From contig NZ_JAILWB010000012.1 in the NCBI RefSeq assembly GCF_025699295.1, positions 1 through 64,000 of the forward strand: a stretch of 64,000 nt of DNA. Direction: 5' to 3'. A program made the translations under genes and the position numbers. Below the pieces are notes generated by a model, which saw nothing but the letters and a program-made list of their open reading frames with translations, did no database searches and was not told the origin of the DNA. The first letter of the stretch is position 1; each line of letters opens with the position of its first letter. The DNA is from Hydrogenophaga sp. GTDB lineage: Bacteria > Pseudomonadota > Gammaproteobacteria > Burkholderiales > Burkholderiaceae_C. Positions 48,349 to 56,334 of this stretch are shown one piece after another.

Positions 48349-48359
48349 GGAATGCGATC

Positions 48360-48968
48360 ATGAGCAGCGGTGCCCAATACGACGAACGATCAGTCTTGTT
48401 GCGTTTCTTTGGAGAGAAGCGTGATGGTATTCTCGTTGAGGTGGGGGCATCTGATGGTCTTGAAAATTCGCATACCGAGTTTCTCATTCGGGAGCGGGGC
48501 TGGAGTGCAATCCTAATTGAGCCTCACCCACGCTTTTTTGAGAAACTGAGTGACAGGTACGCCGATAATCCAAACGTCATTACAGTACATGCTGGAGTAT
48601 TGACGACCCCCGGCACTCATCGACTCTATCTCAACAGACAGATCTCTAGATTCCTAGAGAGTCCAGTGGGCTTTGATCACAGTGGTCATGCCGACGTTGA
48701 GTGTTTCACTCTCGCTCATCTCTGTGAACAGTTCGATGTTCCACGGCAATTTGATTTCCTGACGGTAGATGCCGAATGCAAAGACATCGATGTCTTACAG
48801 TCCTTCGATTGGTTACGATGGGAGCCCGAGCTAGTATGTGTTGAACACACTTATCCACAGGAGTTACACGCATTCTTCGCTGACAAACCGTACAGTAGAT
48901 ATCACAGAAACATTGGCAATACGTTTTTTGCCAAAGTGAACAAGACAGCCCACATCACGGACCTATGA
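48360..48968 (+). CDS. FkbM-type SAM-dependent methyltransferase
   Basis: A 202-residue Rossmann methyltransferase: VEVGASDG at 27-34 is motif I and E54 in AILIEPHP binds the ribose, as in FkbM-type enzymes that O-methylate sugars or polyketides. Located inside the tail module and overlapping the sulfotransferase start by 4 nt, so both are probably made together. The acceptor is unknown; a virion glycan is the favoured guess. Confidence 0.82.
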   Translation: MSSGAQYDERSVLLRFFGEKRDGILVEVGASDGLENSHTEFLIRERGWSAILIEPHPRFFEKLSDRYADNPNVITVHAGVLTTPGTHRLYLNRQISRFLESPVGFDHSGHADVECFTLAHLCEQFDVPRQFDFLTVDAECKDIDVLQSFDWLRWEPELVCVEHTYPQELHAFFADKPYSRYHRNIGNTFFAKVNKTAHITDL

Positions 48969-49543
48969 TTACCGGAGTAGAAGTTCCCAAAGACTTTGTG
49001 TTCGTGCATATCCCTAAAGTGGCTGGACACACGATTGGCGTATCTCTTCATAAGCCAGTGAGGTCTCATACGGTCGCAAGACTGCTTCGTGCTCAATCAC
49101 AACCAGAGGCGTGGGAGGCGGCATTCAAGTTTTGCTTTGTGCGTAATCCGTGGGACCATGTGGTATCATGGTACAACTACCACTTCAATCGACACCGTGC
49201 GTCTATGTATAACTGCACATTCGAGGCGTGGGTTAAGGACGGACTGAAGACTCATTGGAAAAAGGACTGGTGTGGCGAAGAGGTTGCCAACGACCCGCTC
49301 AATCAACTACTGTATTTTCAAGATCTGGCAGGCAAAGACATTGTAGACTTCATTGGTGCTTATGAGAATCTGGAGGATGACCTAGCTTACATTAGTGGCG
49401 TACTTGGGAGAGATGGGATTACGATTCCACATCTCAACAAGTGTGATCACAAGCATTACCGTGAGTTCTACACTGACGAAACAGAGAACATTGTCCGCAA
49501 ACGATACGCTTGCATCATCGAGAGATTTGGTTATGAATTCTGA
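48965..49543 (+). CDS. Carbohydrate sulfotransferase (family 2 type)
   Basis: A 192-residue sulfotransferase with FVHIPKVAGHT (13-23), the 5'-phosphosulfate loop of carbohydrate sulfotransferases, and FVRNPWDHVVSWY, the 3'-phosphate motif. The IGAYENLEDD segment is also typical. These enzymes sulfate glycans using PAPS. Together with the methyltransferase it forms a two-gene cargo between two paralogous tail genes. Confidence 0.88.
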   Translation: MITGVEVPKDFVFVHIPKVAGHTIGVSLHKPVRSHTVARLLRAQSQPEAWEAAFKFCFVRNPWDHVVSWYNYHFNRHRASMYNCTFEAWVKDGLKTHWKKDWCGEEVANDPLNQLLYFQDLAGKDIVDFIGAYENLEDDLAYISGVLGRDGITIPHLNKCDHKHYREFYTDETENIVRKRYACIIERFGYEF

Positions 49544-49715
49544 CATCCGACTACGCAAGGTAGGCGACCCTGAGCCCGAACGCAATGAACTTCCGCGTGG
49601 AGTGAAGGCGTTGATCATGGGCGATCAGGTGTACTTTGTACGTAGGATGGGCGGACATTTCGTGCCTCTTCCCGAAGAGGAGCAAGTAAGACTTAGAAAG
49701 AAGCATGTGACATGA
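49533..49715 (+). CDS. Hypothetical small protein (60 aa)
   Basis: Encodes 60 basic residues with a central beta strand (ALIMGDQVYFVRR). Not recognised. The start at 49533 overlaps the sulfotransferase end by 11 nt, and its stop overlaps the next start (ATGA). Confidence 0.6.
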   Translation: MNSDIRLRKVGDPEPERNELPRGVKALIMGDQVYFVRRMGGHFVPLPEEEQVRLRKKHVT

Positions 49716-50365
49716 GTGGTGGTTTCCCTGTAATCCGCGTGTTCTCCTGGGACACGGCTGAAATTGCGAGTCCTGTGGGAACACGGACGACGCCCGGGGG
49801 ATCGTTTGCCTTCAAGAACATCGTGTCATCTGGTTGCTCGACTTTTGATCCGAACAATCCGTCCACCACATCTGGCGTACTGATGTTCGAGCAGACTCAG
49901 TTTGACCTTACTGATCCGCCCCTGCCGTCTCACCTAGAGTCTAAGGTGGCCGCCATCACTATCAATGTGGCCAACAGCGGGACAGCCGTTTCGGACATGC
50001 GTCTGTTCGTGGCGGACGACAGTGCGTTTCAAGGAAGTGCCGACGAAGGGCTAGATAGAGCCTTTGTCCAATTTGCAGCCAGCGGCAACTTCTGGGCATA
50101 CCTGGGCGAAATGCCCTCGGGGGCCGTAGAGAGACTTCCATTGACTGTTCCGGCAGATCCAAACGTCTTCCGTCAGGATGGTGGCAATGCCCTCGTGGGG
50201 CAGGGCGATGGAAATTCATCTGAATTTGTGTACTTGAATCTGGTAGTACCCCTAGGATCCCCCCTGGGGACCTATGGCGTATGCGGTTCTGGCCTGCTCA
50301 GACTCGGCTTAGTGTTTACTTACTGGTGTAACGACTTCATTCTGGAGTTCGGGGACATTGGTTAG
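49712..50365 (+). CDS. Tail-associated protein B, paralogue of 47788-48348
   Basis: A 217-residue beta-rich protein sharing the C-terminal LGTYG block and central xxMRLF strand with protein A, with at least seven Ser-Gly dipeptides. Probably part of the tail tip or fibre. Its TAG stop is part of the late promoter that follows. Confidence 0.65.
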   Translation: MSGGFPVIRVFSWDTAEIASPVGTRTTPGGSFAFKNIVSSGCSTFDPNNPSTTSGVLMFEQTQFDLTDPPLPSHLESKVAAITINVANSGTAVSDMRLFVADDSAFQGSADEGLDRAFVQFAASGNFWAYLGEMPSGAVERLPLTVPADPNVFRQDGGNALVGQGDGNSSEFVYLNLVVPLGSPLGTYGVCGSGLLRLGLVFTYWCNDFILEFGDIG

Positions 50366-50375
50366 TGTATTATTG
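50362..50375 (+). promoter_or_regulatory. Late promoter motif before a 61-aa gene
   Basis: TTAGTGTATTATTG contains the stop codon of the upstream gene and lies 66 nt before the ATG at 50428. Confidence 0.7.
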
Positions 50376-50427
50376 TATGAGGCCATCCCGGCCTTTCGGA
50401 CGTTCGATAAACTGTAGGAGGTAAGCT

Positions 50428-50613
50428 ATGGCTACTTTTAACGCTACTAGCAGCACTAACAACGCAAACCAAGTCCTCTGGGGCTGGAGCACGAAGCTCG
50501 TATGGCACACCGACCGTAAGGTGACTGGTGCTGCTCGCGGTGCGGAAGTCCAGGCTGTAGAGAACCTGGGTGTTGGTGTCGCTACGGGTGACCCGTTCAC
50601 CCTGTTGACCTAA
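50428..50613 (+). CDS. Small, probably abundant structural protein (61 aa)
   Basis: A 61-residue protein with W, N, T and V-rich composition and no recognised family. It has a dedicated late promoter, a very strong ribosome site (AGGAGG) and is followed by a stable hairpin and another late promoter, so it forms a single-gene transcription unit. This implies high copy number, for example a minor decoration or tail-tip peptide. Confidence 0.7.
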   Translation: MATFNATSSTNNANQVLWGWSTKLVWHTDRKVTGAARGAEVQAVENLGVGVATGDPFTLLT

Positions 50614-50639
50614 ACCAAGGTCACAAACTGACTGATCTA

Positions 50640-50669
50640 GCGGCCTGCTGTCCTTTGGACGGCGGGCCG
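50640..50669 (+). other. Stable hairpin between the 61-aa gene and the next late promoter
   Basis: CGGCCTGCTGTCC (about 50641-50653) pairs with GGACGGCGGGCCG (about 50657-50669) over 13 bp with two wobble pairs and a TTT loop. No U tract follows; the late promoter begins at once. It may protect the short mRNA 3' end or terminate weakly. Confidence 0.6.
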
Positions 50670-50683
50670 TTAGTGTATTCTGA
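50670..50683 (+). promoter_or_regulatory. Late promoter motif before the adhesin genes
   Basis: TTAGTGTATTCTGA, 57 nt before the ATG at 50727, directly after the hairpin at 50640-50669. Confidence 0.75.
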
Positions 50684-50726
50684 CAGTGAGGCATAGTCTC
50701 GGCTTAGCTTCTGGAGTAAGGACAAG

Positions 50727-51191
50727 ATGGTAAAAGTTAGCTTCGAGCACGAAGGCAATTCTGGCCTTCTGTCGCTCACGACACATTTCGGTGACACCGT
50801 TGAGATTGCGTGTGACAAGCGGGACGACGAACAGTTCCGTTTGGGCGGCACAGCGGTCAACGAAGTCATTGTGTTCGAAGGGCTTGTACTAGATCTACCC
50901 TCTTCCCGTTTTAGAGCCTTTCGTTCAGAATCGGATTACTTCGAAGGCACGGGAGTTATGTCTCACGAGGAGTGGGACAAGGCCGACCTCCACTGTTGGG
51001 TGACTGAGTATTACAGTCTAGACATGGAAGGCAACGCCCCTGGCTGGTTCATCAGCAAGGCACCTATCCGTGATGCCCACTACCTGTTCGTGAACATGGA
51101 CGTAGTAGATGGTGGTGGCAATGTCGTCAAGAGATATCGAGTTTCTCCCTTTACAGGTGAGCACAAAGTAATGGAGGGACTCCATGCCTAA
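50727..51191 (+). CDS. Hypothetical tail-region protein (154 aa)
   Basis: A 154-residue beta-rich acidic protein, not recognised. AAGGA upstream is the ribosome site, and the end overlaps the giant adhesin start by 8 nt. Probably a tail-tip or adhesin accessory protein. Confidence 0.65.
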   Translation: MVKVSFEHEGNSGLLSLTTHFGDTVEIACDKRDDEQFRLGGTAVNEVIVFEGLVLDLPSSRFRAFRSESDYFEGTGVMSHEEWDKADLHCWVTEYYSLDMEGNAPGWFISKAPIRDAHYLFVNMDVVDGGGNVVKRYRVSPFTGEHKVMEGLHA

Positions 51192-54100
51192 CTTGATCAA
51201 TGACGGCAGCTTGGTCGGCCTTTGGCCGATGCATGAACCGAGTGGAACACCCACTTGGAAGAACTACTCGCCAGCATATGCGGGTCACCCGTCTGGTTTG
51301 ACGTTTGATTTCCACGTTCACTTGGCGGACGTTAGTTCTACTTCGGACGATGATTCGGCAGCGAGTGTATGGCCTGGACTCGAAGTAATCCAGCAGCCGT
51401 TCTCTGGTGTGCAGATTCAGGGATATCGTGTGCCGGGTCAGCACGTATTTGCTGGGACGAGCCAGTCGTCACCGTGGAGCTACATGCTCATCATGGGCAA
51501 CGGCACTCGTCACCAAAGAAATGCGAGCCTAAGTATTCCTGTAGCCAACAGCGGTTTTACTGCTGGCTTCTGGGTGTATCCCAATAGTGATGGATGGCCG
51601 ACCGCTCATGCCGATGGTGGGTTTAGTCCTGTCAATGATAGTTGGTTCACGGGTTATGCACGCACTCACAATATCATGGGCCAATGGCGAGATGATGTTG
51701 GCTGGTACATGGGTGTTTCGGGTCTTCTTAGTGCTGCAACTCCTGTAAGTGCAAGCAAGTTTGGTGGACCACACCAGTTGCGTGCCTTCCTATTGGCGGA
51801 CGTAGCTGCGGGCGTGCCGCCCGAGATTGATACGCCAATTGAATCGGGACGATTCACGCACCTTACGATGACGTATCGTTTTGTGGACGATAGTAACGAT
51901 GAAATCGTCCTATACAAAGATGGTCGCGTAGCAGGTAGTGGTACAACTAACCGCAACATTTACATCACTTCTGCCGCCTCTGGACCCAATGAATCCGTAC
52001 TGAACATCGGTGCCAGTAACGATGGTAGCTATGGTACAAGTGCTTTCGAATTCACTAGTGGTTGGGGTCACCTCATTTCTGGAGTATACAACTTCCGTCG
52101 TGTTCTACACGAGGGCGAGATTCTAGAAATGCATGAACGCGGCGGTCTTCAGCCAGACTTCAGCTTGCGTGACAATGTGACAGCCGTGTCTGTCAACGAC
52201 CCTCACCTCTTGTCGTATGTCGAAAACAAGGGTCCTGGTTGGATGGATGCCAGCAAGAACGGCTACAGTTTCCGTTCAGAGAAGGACCCCGGCGACAGAG
52301 GCACACACTTTACGTGGGCTTCTGGTCCCTTCAATGCACAGCGACCGTACCAAGATGGTTCGAGCACATTCGATTACATCGTTTCGTCCAGTGGTGCGAC
52401 GTATGATCTGGCCGCTGGCCCTGGCGGATTCACGGTATGTGGACATTTCCAACCGCTCGCCTTCAGTAATGATAAAGACGGCAGCCTAGTATTCAGTATG
52501 GGTTCTGTCTCTACTGCCACGGCGGGAGCAGCTACTCCCGCCACCGTGTCTACGAATACGATGGGCTTTATGCTGTCGTACTTCTTGGTTACTGGTTTTG
52601 GCGATAGATGGGGTTTAGAAGTATTCCCTGTTGGAGATGGTACTGATGGTCAGATGACCCTTCGTGCCGAAGGCGAAGAGGTTTTCCGCAGCACGAATGT
52701 CCACTATGGCATTGTATATGATGCGGGCAGTCGTGGTGTTGCTTTGTATCTTGATGGTTACGAAGCAGCCAGTGGTACACTGACACACGATCTTCAAGAT
52801 CAGATGACGCGACTGGCTGGTAGTGGTTTCCCAGTCATTTTCATGAACGGCAATCAGAACCAACTGGTTGATAACTCTACCTCTAAGGGTGTCCACAGTA
52901 ATGGTGGTGACGCGGGATCCTCTGGCCCCTACGCCATGTTCTCTCGCCCTCTCCGTGCGGACGAAATGCGTGCGATGGCACAAAGCGGCATTGACACTAG
53001 TCCGCTTTGGAGAACGCGACACGACCCACGACTCATGGGGTATTGGCCATGTGATACGGCTGACTTGGGTGATGTGGTGGGCAGTCAGGATATGGCCCGT
53101 GCTATGCAGCCCGTCTTGGGTACGTTGGTGCGTGGCGATACACTAACTAAGTGGCAACGTTCATATGGCGTTATTGGCGATTCTACGCCAGACGTGGATC
53201 TTTACCGTGATGATGGCACCTCTGTCATTGACCTATTCACTGGCGAAACCAGAACTGTTGTACCCGAATTGGACGGTTTTGGAAATCTTGGCATCAGTTC
53301 GGGTTGCTTCTCGCCCCAGGGTGCCTCTCCGATGGCCGGTGGTAATGCAGCCAACTCAGATTCTCGTACCTCGGCCACCAACCACAACGCACGCTATCAG
53401 CCAGCCGGTGAAGAAAGAGATTTGGCTCCGCAGAATCTCAACGAATACATCGTCTCTTTTGAAGTAACAGCCAGTGGTAATATTCCTGCGTTGGATGCTA
53501 CGTCGCAGGGATTGAGTACCCAGCAACGTTGGTTCAATTCTAGACTGCACACGTTTGGAAATCTTGGCGTCTCGACATCAGATGGTGAATTCGCCTCATT
53601 CCTAACGACACAAAACGCCGACAATCCCGACCCCCTTGGATTTGATGCTGGTACTGGTGCATCGGGCGTGACTATTTGTTTCGTGGGTCGCGATGGTTCT
53701 AGCACCACAAACATCACGCCAGTCATGTCTGGTATTGTGCCGTTTGGTGTACCAAGCAAAGTATTGTTGCACGCGAAGTTTGATGAGCCCTACACGGTTG
53801 TTGGTTTCACTACTGGCAATACACCGATGACCGTTTCTCTATGGATTGATGGTCAGATGGTCAATCAGAGAACAGATACGGCTACCAGATGGCGTATGTG
53901 GTCTGATCAGTTCCCCGATGGCACAACCTCCGACTGGCTTCTTCAGTTTGGTGGTTATGCCGCTATTGACAATACTACTGGTGGCGTTCTAACTGATGGT
54001 GGTCTTGGCGACATCTACATGCGTGAGATTTTCATCATGCGTGGTGTCTTCGAAAAGGATGAAGTAGAAGCTCTCGCTGTCAGTGGTATCCAGAATCCGA

Positions 54101-56331
54101 TCATTGCTGGTCGAGCTGGCCAACCTCCCACAACACAGGTTACTATTGCCGATAGTGCTCTAGAAGGCTATTGGAGATTCAATGGTTTCGACGGCAACGT
54201 AGGAGAAGTTTCCAATAGTCCTGGTGGCTCTGGTACTACAGATCTGAGTCTCAAGAATAATCACCTCGATGCGATTGGCCAGCGAGGTTACGAGCAGGAC
54301 GGTCATACGGTTGGTACCTATGACATGCAGGGGCGTCAACGTGCGACACCTGGACCGCTAAGAAACTCTGATCTTGGCGTGCAATGTAGTGGCTTTCACA
54401 CGATGGGTGTTCGTCCTGGTAACCAAGACAGAGATATGGCTCCTCCGTTTGCCGTATCTGGTGTGGCGTTTGATGATCCGGCTGCGGGATTCTCTGTTGG
54501 TTTCCTCATGTCGAAGCGTGAAGATTCCACTAACTCCGCTTTCGCTCAGACGATTATGTCCTATGGAACTTTGACATTCTCGCAGCCGAACGGCAACATC
54601 TCTGACACGACCCTTGATCCCAACCGTGGATGGGCTATCTGCATGGATGACTCAGAGTTCGTCAAGATGATCATCTCGACGGGTGGCAACATGTTCATGG
54701 ATTCGTCCGCCAATGGTGCTAACTCTGGTCAAGTAGTTTGCGGCACGTCTGCTGCTCTTACCAATCCTCTGAGTGACCTTCGTGGTTGGGAAAACTGGCG
54801 AGAAGGTGACTATCGTATTCCCGCTCTTGATTACTGGTCTCACTGGTGTTGGACCTATGATCCGAGCATTAGTGGTGTCACTTGTTATCTCAATGGCAAT
54901 CTTGTAGACAGGAGATTCATCCAAGGAGATCGTCCGGACGGTACTGGCCCGTGGCTGAACCCCTGGAATGGTTTGCAGGTTGCACCACAGGTGCCGGTGA
55001 CTCCAGAGTGTCGTATGATCACCTTCAAGACGCACATGGCTGCTGGTGCATCTACTCCGGGTGGTGCTTGGGATTTCCGTCAGAACAGCTTTGTTGATCC
55101 GTTCTCGATGGTCACAGATGTCTTCTACTTCACGAGAGTATTGACAGAATCAGAAGTACGTTACATCGCTGAGAATGGTATTGATGATGCTGTGGGGACG
55201 CCTACCAGTGGTATCGTTGGTGGCTTCATTCATGGTCAGGACACTGGTTCTGGTATCATTGGTGGATTCTCATTCGGTCAAGATACTGCATCTGGCGTCG
55301 TCGGCGGTTTCATGCCCGGCGGTCTAGAGGGTAGTGGTGTATTTGGCGGCTACGTTTCCGGTGTTGTCTTTGGTGACGGCACGATTGGTGGTTGGATCCG
55401 TGGTCAGGATGACATGTCTGGCATCCTCGGTGGCTATATGCGAGGCGTAGACGTTGGTTCTGGCTCCGTTGCTGGTTACATTGCTGGTCAAGACGTGGGC
55501 TCTGGCCATTTCGGTGGCTTGATCTTCGCTGCTGAAGTTCCGAGTGGTGTCTTTGGTGGCTACATGCGTGCCGCCGATATTGCCAGCGGAGTCCTGGGTG
55601 GCTTCATGCTTGGTGGACTGCAAGGCAACTTCGAGTTTGATGCTGGTTTCACACTAGATGTGTTGGCTGCTGAAGACTTCGACGCTCAACTTGAGATTGC
55701 TAAGACGGTCTCGTCTGACTTTGATGCCAAGGTCATCATTTTCCAGGATGAGCTACCGCCCATTGTAGACATCATCGTGCCAGATGCTTCGGTCAGTGGT
55801 CTTATGCCGCCGTTCAACCAATACTTCGTAGCCAAAGCTTCGGGGCAGCAGGGCAAGACCATCGATTCTACCAAGTGGACATTCGGAGATCTTACACCCA
55901 GCGAGACGGTGGCCGAGAGTGGTGCTGGCTGCTATCCCGTTCAACACATGTATGCGTCGAGTGGATTCTTCATCGCTAAGTTTGAGGCTGTGGACTCTGA
56001 TGGCCTACACGCTTCTGCCACACGTATCATCAATGCCGCCTCTGGTATTGACCCCGTGCTCGTTAGCCTGTCTGGCGTGCCGCGTTCTGGTGATGCCGAA
56101 TTGATTGTTGACTTCACTACGACGGTAGACATCCTGCCGCCTGGAGTGAGTGTTGTGACTCAACTACTCAACTACGACGATGGTCAGACAACCATTTCGT
56201 TCAACCCAACCCACAACTATACTCAGCCGGGTACATACAAGCCGATCTGGTGTGTGAGAGATTCACGAGGAATCATTTGGTGCGATAGCTTGGAGGCAGG
56301 TAATGACTTCCTCGAAAGCGGAGGAGCATAA
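51184..56331 (+). CDS. Giant LamG/PKD tail adhesin with 14-residue repeats
   Basis: A 1715-residue protein. Four concanavalin-like (LamG) units can be followed by their closing helices: NFRRVLHEGEIL (about 303), FSRPLRADEMRAM (about 588), FIMRGVFEKDEVEAL (about 950) and YFTRVLTESEVRYI (about 1317). Residues 1342-1481 are ten 14-residue repeats. Two PKD-like domains follow (about 1515-1710, with WTFGDLTPSE and YDDGQTT). LamG and PKD modules bind glycans, so it is probably the main receptor-binding or side-fibre protein. I count about 43 Ser-Gly dipeptides. Confidence 0.8.
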   Translation: MPNLINDGSLVGLWPMHEPSGTPTWKNYSPAYAGHPSGLTFDFHVHLADVSSTSDDDSAASVWPGLEVIQQPFSGVQIQGYRVPGQHVFAGTSQSSPWSYMLIMGNGTRHQRNASLSIPVANSGFTAGFWVYPNSDGWPTAHADGGFSPVNDSWFTGYARTHNIMGQWRDDVGWYMGVSGLLSAATPVSASKFGGPHQLRAFLLADVAAGVPPEIDTPIESGRFTHLTMTYRFVDDSNDEIVLYKDGRVAGSGTTNRNIYITSAASGPNESVLNIGASNDGSYGTSAFEFTSGWGHLISGVYNFRRVLHEGEILEMHERGGLQPDFSLRDNVTAVSVNDPHLLSYVENKGPGWMDASKNGYSFRSEKDPGDRGTHFTWASGPFNAQRPYQDGSSTFDYIVSSSGATYDLAAGPGGFTVCGHFQPLAFSNDKDGSLVFSMGSVSTATAGAATPATVSTNTMGFMLSYFLVTGFGDRWGLEVFPVGDGTDGQMTLRAEGEEVFRSTNVHYGIVYDAGSRGVALYLDGYEAASGTLTHDLQDQMTRLAGSGFPVIFMNGNQNQLVDNSTSKGVHSNGGDAGSSGPYAMFSRPLRADEMRAMAQSGIDTSPLWRTRHDPRLMGYWPCDTADLGDVVGSQDMARAMQPVLGTLVRGDTLTKWQRSYGVIGDSTPDVDLYRDDGTSVIDLFTGETRTVVPELDGFGNLGISSGCFSPQGASPMAGGNAANSDSRTSATNHNARYQPAGEERDLAPQNLNEYIVSFEVTASGNIPALDATSQGLSTQQRWFNSRLHTFGNLGVSTSDGEFASFLTTQNADNPDPLGFDAGTGASGVTICFVGRDGSSTTNITPVMSGIVPFGVPSKVLLHAKFDEPYTVVGFTTGNTPMTVSLWIDGQMVNQRTDTATRWRMWSDQFPDGTTSDWLLQFGGYAAIDNTTGGVLTDGGLGDIYMREIFIMRGVFEKDEVEALAVSGIQNPIIAGRAGQPPTTQVTIADSALEGYWRFNGFDGNVGEVSNSPGGSGTTDLSLKNNHLDAIGQRGYEQDGHTVGTYDMQGRQRATPGPLRNSDLGVQCSGFHTMGVRPGNQDRDMAPPFAVSGVAFDDPAAGFSVGFLMSKREDSTNSAFAQTIMSYGTLTFSQPNGNISDTTLDPNRGWAICMDDSEFVKMIISTGGNMFMDSSANGANSGQVVCGTSAALTNPLSDLRGWENWREGDYRIPALDYWSHWCWTYDPSISGVTCYLNGNLVDRRFIQGDRPDGTGPWLNPWNGLQVAPQVPVTPECRMITFKTHMAAGASTPGGAWDFRQNSFVDPFSMVTDVFYFTRVLTESEVRYIAENGIDDAVGTPTSGIVGGFIHGQDTGSGIIGGFSFGQDTASGVVGGFMPGGLEGSGVFGGYVSGVVFGDGTIGGWIRGQDDMSGILGGYMRGVDVGSGSVAGYIAGQDVGSGHFGGLIFAAEVPSGVFGGYMRAADIASGVLGGFMLGGLQGNFEFDAGFTLDVLAAEDFDAQLEIAKTVSSDFDAKVIIFQDELPPIVDIIVPDASVSGLMPPFNQYFVAKASGQQGKTIDSTKWTFGDLTPSETVAESGAGCYPVQHMYASSGFFIAKFEAVDSDGLHASATRIINAASGIDPVLVSLSGVPRSGDAELIVDFTTTVDILPPGVSVVTQLLNYDDGQTTISFNPTHNYTQPGTYKPIWCVRDSRGIIWCDSLEAGNDFLESGGA
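55207..55626 (+). repeat. Ten tandem 42-bp repeats (14 residues each)
   Basis: Ten uninterrupted in-frame units, for example SGIVGGFIHGQDTG, SGIIGGFSFGQDTA and SGVLGGFMLGGLQG. Consensus SG-hydrophobic-hydrophobic-GG-aromatic-x-x-G-x-D-x-G. The regular hydrophobic/glycine spacing suggests a beta-roll or beta-solenoid stalk. Confidence 0.9.
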
Positions 56332-56334
56332 GGT

